From Rhodococcus sp. HM1 (lineage in GTDB: Bacteria; Actinomycetota; Actinomycetes; Mycobacteriales; Mycobacteriaceae): a DNA stretch of 64,000 bases. Under the pieces are notes generated by a model that worked only from the letters and a program-made list of their open reading frames with translations, was not told the DNA's origin and made no database searches. The position numbers were made by a program, and so were the translations under genes. Shown here piece by piece: positions 61,125-64,000 of the stretch. Location: contig NZ_JALPTB010000010.1 in assembly GCF_023218075.1 (NCBI RefSeq), positions 1-64,000 of the forward strand, in the 5' to 3' direction. Numbering within the stretch: the first letter of the stretch is position 1; every line of letters begins with the position of its first letter.

Positions 61125-64000
61125 GTGCCCGACGACGTGACGACGACCACCGTTCCTCCTGCCGCCCTGCGGCCACCGGTCGTGACCGACCTGCGCGCGC
61201 AGTACCGCACTGCGCGCCTCGTCGCCATCGTCGCAGGTCTGCTCGGTGCACTGCTCGCGATCGCCACCCCGTTCCTGCCGGTGAAGGTCACCGAAGCAAC
61301 GGTGTCGTGGCCGCAGAACGGCTCGACCGAGGCGGTCACCTCACCGCTGATGTCGCAGGTACCGCTGCGACTGTCCGCGACCCTGCCGTGCACGACCGTC
61401 TCGGAACTGCCCGACGGCGGCGGCATGCTGCTCTCGACCGCACCCGCCGACGGCGAGGGTGCCGCGCTCAACGCGATGTTCGTGCGGGTCGGCGAGGAGA
61501 ACGTCGACGTGCTCGACCGCAACGTCGTGGTCGCGACCGCGCCGCGCAGCGAGGTCGAGTCGAGCGCCTGCCGCGAGATCACGATCTTCTCCGACGTCGA
61601 CCGCACCACCGCCGAGTTCGTCGGCCTCAGCGACGAGAACGGCAACCCCCGCGCCGGCGAACTCACCGGTGACCTGCGTCCGCTCGTCGTCGGTGTGTTC
61701 AGCGACCTTAGCGCCGACGTGCCGGGTCTCAACGTCACCTTCGACGTCGACTCGCGCTTCTCGTCGTCTCCGACGGTCGTGAAGCTGCTCGCGATGATCC
61801 TGGCGGTGCTGTCCACGGCGCTGGCCCTGGGTGCCCTCGCCAAGCTCGACGTCACGGACGGTCGCGGACACCGCCGGTTCCTGCCCGCCCGGTGGTGGAA
61901 GTTCACCGGCGTCGACATCGTGGTCTTCGCGACGCTGATCGGCTGGCACTTCTTCGGCGCGAACACCTCGGACGACGGCTATCTGCTGACGATGGCCCGG
62001 GCGTCCGAGCACTCCGGCTACATGGCCAACTACTTCCGCTGGTTCGGCGTCCCCGAGGCACCGTTCGGCTGGTACTACGACGTGCTCGCGGTGTTCGCGA
62101 AGATCTCGACGGCCAGCCCGTGGATGCGCCTGCCCGCGCTGGTCGCCGCGATGCTGTGCTGGATGGTCATCAGCCGCGAGGTGGTGCCGCGTCTCGGCCG
62201 GGCGGTCCGCACCAACCGGATCGCGCTGTGGACCGGCGGCCTGGTGTTCCTCGCGTTCTGGCTGCCCTACAACAACGGCCTGCGGCCCGAGCCGATTGTC
62301 GCGCTCGGCGCCCTGCTGACCTGGTGTTCCATCGAACGGGCCATCGCCACCGGCCGGCTGCTGCCCGCCGCGTCGGCGGTGCTGGTCGGCGCGTTCACGC
62401 TCGCCGCCGCCCCCACCGGCCTGATGTGTGTGGCCGCGCTGCTCGCCGGTATCCGGCCCATGACGCGCATCGTCGTGCGTCGCCACCGCCAGCTCGGGAC
62501 CCTGCCGCTGGTGGCGCCGATCCTCGCCGCCGGCACGCTGGTGCTCGTCGTCGTGTTCTCCGACCAGACCCTCGCGTCGGTCCTCGAGGCCACCCGCGTG
62601 CGCACCATCATCGGCCCCAACGAGGAGTGGTGGAACGACTTCCTCCGCTACTACTACCTGATGGTGCAGACCGTCGACGGGTCGCTGTCGCGCCGCTTCG
62701 CGTTCCTCACGATGCTGCTGTGCCTCTTCACGTGCCTGCTGGTGCTGCTGCGCCGCCGGCGCATCCCGGGCGTCGCGGTGAGCCCGTCGTGGCGGCTCAT
62801 CGGCATCGTCTTCGGCACGATCTTCTTCATGATGTTCAACCCCACGAAGTGGACCCACCACTTCGGGGCGTACGCGGGCATCGCCGGATCCCTCGGCGCA
62901 CTGACCGCGGTGGTCGTGTCCGCCAGCGCGCTGCGGTCGCGGCGCAACCGCACGATCTTCCTGGCCGGACTGCTGTTCGTGCTGGCCGTGTCGTTCGCGG
63001 GCATCAACGGCTGGTGGTACGTGTCGAGCTACGGCATCCCGTGGTTCGACAAGACGGTCTCGCTCAACGGCCGCCAGTCCAGCTCCCTGTTCCTGGTGCT
63101 GTTCGCACTGTCCCTCGCGCTCGTCGCCTGGCAGTATCTGCGCGAGGGCTACGCGCCGCCGCCGGAGAAACCGACGTCGCCGAAGGGCCGGCGCATCCGC
63201 GCGTTCGCCGCGGCACCGCTGACCGTCGTCGCGGGCATCATGGTGCTGTTCGAGGTGCTGTCGCTGCTCAAGGGCGCGGTCTCGCAGTATCCGGCGTACT
63301 CGCTGGCGCGCTCCAACATCGGGGCGCTCGCCGGGCAGACGTGCGGTCTCGCCGACGACGTGCTCGTCGAGGTCGATCCCAACCAGGGACGGCTCGAACC
63401 GATCATCGACCCGGCCAACCCGCCGCAGGACGGTGACGCGCTGGCCGGTGCCGCACCGCGCGGCTTCAGCCCCGACGGGATTCCGTCCGACCTGACCGCC
63501 GACTACGTCGAGGTCAAGCCGGGTCAGGGCAACACCGCCAACCAGAGCGTCGGACCGACCTTCGAGACCGGGTCCGGGGGCGGCACCACCGGCGGATCGG
63601 GTGCGCGCACCGTCAACGGCAGCACAGCGAAGCTGCCGTTCGGTCTGGACCCGGCGGTCACGCCGGTGCTGGGCAGCTACCAGACCGGCATCCAGGAACC
63701 GGCGATGCTCACGTCGAGCTGGTACCAGTTGCCCGAGCGCAGCGACGACGCACCGCTCATCGTGATCTCCGCGGCCGGCCGCATCTGGTCCGTCGACGAC
63801 ACCGGCGCCACCACCTACGGGCAGTCGATGCTGGTCGAGTACGGAACCCGGCAGCCGGACGGCACGGTCGAGGTGCAGGGCACCTATCTGCCGCGCGACA
63901 TCGGCCCGGCCCCGACGTGGCGGAACCTGCGGGTGCCGCTCGCGGACCTGCCCGAGGACACGAACGTGGTGCGGATCGTCGCGAACGACCCGAACCTCAC
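61125..64000 (+). CDS. Emb-family arabinofuranosyltransferase (second copy, runs off window)
   Basis: 958 codons are visible without a stop; about 130 more are expected. Same architecture as the preceding gene. Catalytic Asp at D283 in TSDDGYLLTMARASEHSGYM, FGWYYDVLAVFAKISTASPW, and THHFGAYAGIAGSLGAL in the core. The C-terminal domain starts near 720 with PFGLDPAVTPVLGSY. The position after another emb gene fits embA or embB. The M306-equivalent Met is conserved. Confidence 0.9.
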   Translation, partial: MPDDVTTTTVPPAALRPPVVTDLRAQYRTARLVAIVAGLLGALLAIATPFLPVKVTEATVSWPQNGSTEAVTSPLMSQVPLRLSATLPCTTVSELPDGGGMLLSTAPADGEGAALNAMFVRVGEENVDVLDRNVVVATAPRSEVESSACREITIFSDVDRTTAEFVGLSDENGNPRAGELTGDLRPLVVGVFSDLSADVPGLNVTFDVDSRFSSSPTVVKLLAMILAVLSTALALGALAKLDVTDGRGHRRFLPARWWKFTGVDIVVFATLIGWHFFGANTSDDGYLLTMARASEHSGYMANYFRWFGVPEAPFGWYYDVLAVFAKISTASPWMRLPALVAAMLCWMVISREVVPRLGRAVRTNRIALWTGGLVFLAFWLPYNNGLRPEPIVALGALLTWCSIERAIATGRLLPAASAVLVGAFTLAAAPTGLMCVAALLAGIRPMTRIVVRRHRQLGTLPLVAPILAAGTLVLVVVFSDQTLASVLEATRVRTIIGPNEEWWNDFLRYYYLMVQTVDGSLSRRFAFLTMLLCLFTCLLVLLRRRRIPGVAVSPSWRLIGIVFGTIFFMMFNPTKWTHHFGAYAGIAGSLGALTAVVVSASALRSRRNRTIFLAGLLFVLAVSFAGINGWWYVSSYGIPWFDKTVSLNGRQSSSLFLVLFALSLALVAWQYLREGYAPPPEKPTSPKGRRIRAFAAAPLTVVAGIMVLFEVLSLLKGAVSQYPAYSLARSNIGALAGQTCGLADDVLVEVDPNQGRLEPIIDPANPPQDGDALAGAAPRGFSPDGIPSDLTADYVEVKPGQGNTANQSVGPTFETGSGGGTTGGSGARTVNGSTAKLPFGLDPAVTPVLGSYQTGIQEPAMLTSSWYQLPERSDDAPLIVISAAGRIWSVDDTGATTYGQSMLVEYGTRQPDGTVEVQGTYLPRDIGPAPTWRNLRVPLADLPEDTNVVRIVANDPNL

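Overview
The window is high-GC actinobacterial chromosome from a mycolic-acid (arabinogalactan-walled) organism of the order Mycobacteriales. It is most likely a Rhodococcus or close relative, judging by gene content: wzt/wzm, glfT1, glfT2, dprE1/dprE2, aftA, two Emb arabinosyltransferases, the proteasome activator bpa, and type VII secretion substrates. The species assignment is inference. Gene order matches the M. tuberculosis Rv3777-Rv3795 region as I recall it, with several blocks of accessory DNA inserted.

Layout. (1) 0.2-1.0 kb: an enoyl-CoA hydratase. (2) 1.14-8.76 kb: a 7.6-kb integrated element in the 3' end of tRNA-Ser(UGA), bounded by a perfect 24-bp repeat. It has an integrase and repressor on the plus strand, and a long minus-strand operon running from excisionase and a replication-type winged-helix protein (with an internal iteron-like array) through small Cys-rich and unknown proteins to an HK97 major capsid protein. 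A HEPN-like cargo gene sits at the far end. No terminase, portal, protease or tail gene is visible, so it looks like a phage satellite. (3) 8.85-14.2 kb: MarR, quinone oxidoreductase, a degenerate PLP-fold protein, bpa, wzt and glfT1. (4) 14.4-32.7 kb: accessory DNA between glfT1 and wzm. It holds fadD, a kinase-REC-ANTAR protein, a permease/dipeptidase operon, a second permease, duplicated DNA, broken genes (DNA ligase, YhcG nuclease, resolvase), mop, terD and a TetR-controlled membrane gene. (5) 32.7-48.6 kb: wall-polysaccharide genes (wzm, two GT-C-like membrane proteins, glfT2, two GT2 enzymes, an epimerase, rmlB, rmlA, rmlC, two GtrA proteins, dprE1, dprE2). (6) 49.2-64 kb: aftA, a compact type VII secretion toxin/immunity-like module, a large FAD/Fe-S oxidoreductase, and two emb genes, the second running off the window.

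How the genes work together. RmlA/B/C make dTDP-rhamnose for the linker. GlfT1 and GlfT2 build galactan, Wzm/Wzt export it, DprE1/DprE2 make decaprenyl-phosphoryl-arabinose, and AftA and the Emb proteins add arabinan. The GtrB-like GT2, the two GtrA proteins and the GT-C-like proteins may decorate the wall through lipid-linked sugars.

Two features stand out as possibly undescribed: the capsid-bearing satellite with its iteron array and operator, and the SAV_915-like/EspC-like/toxin-like/twin-immunity-like operon between aftA and emb. A regulatory theme also recurs. At least thirteen start codons lie 6-8 nt after a TANNNT box, which suggests widespread leaderless transcripts. wzt and wzm share a nearly identical 20-bp start region although they are about 20 kb apart.
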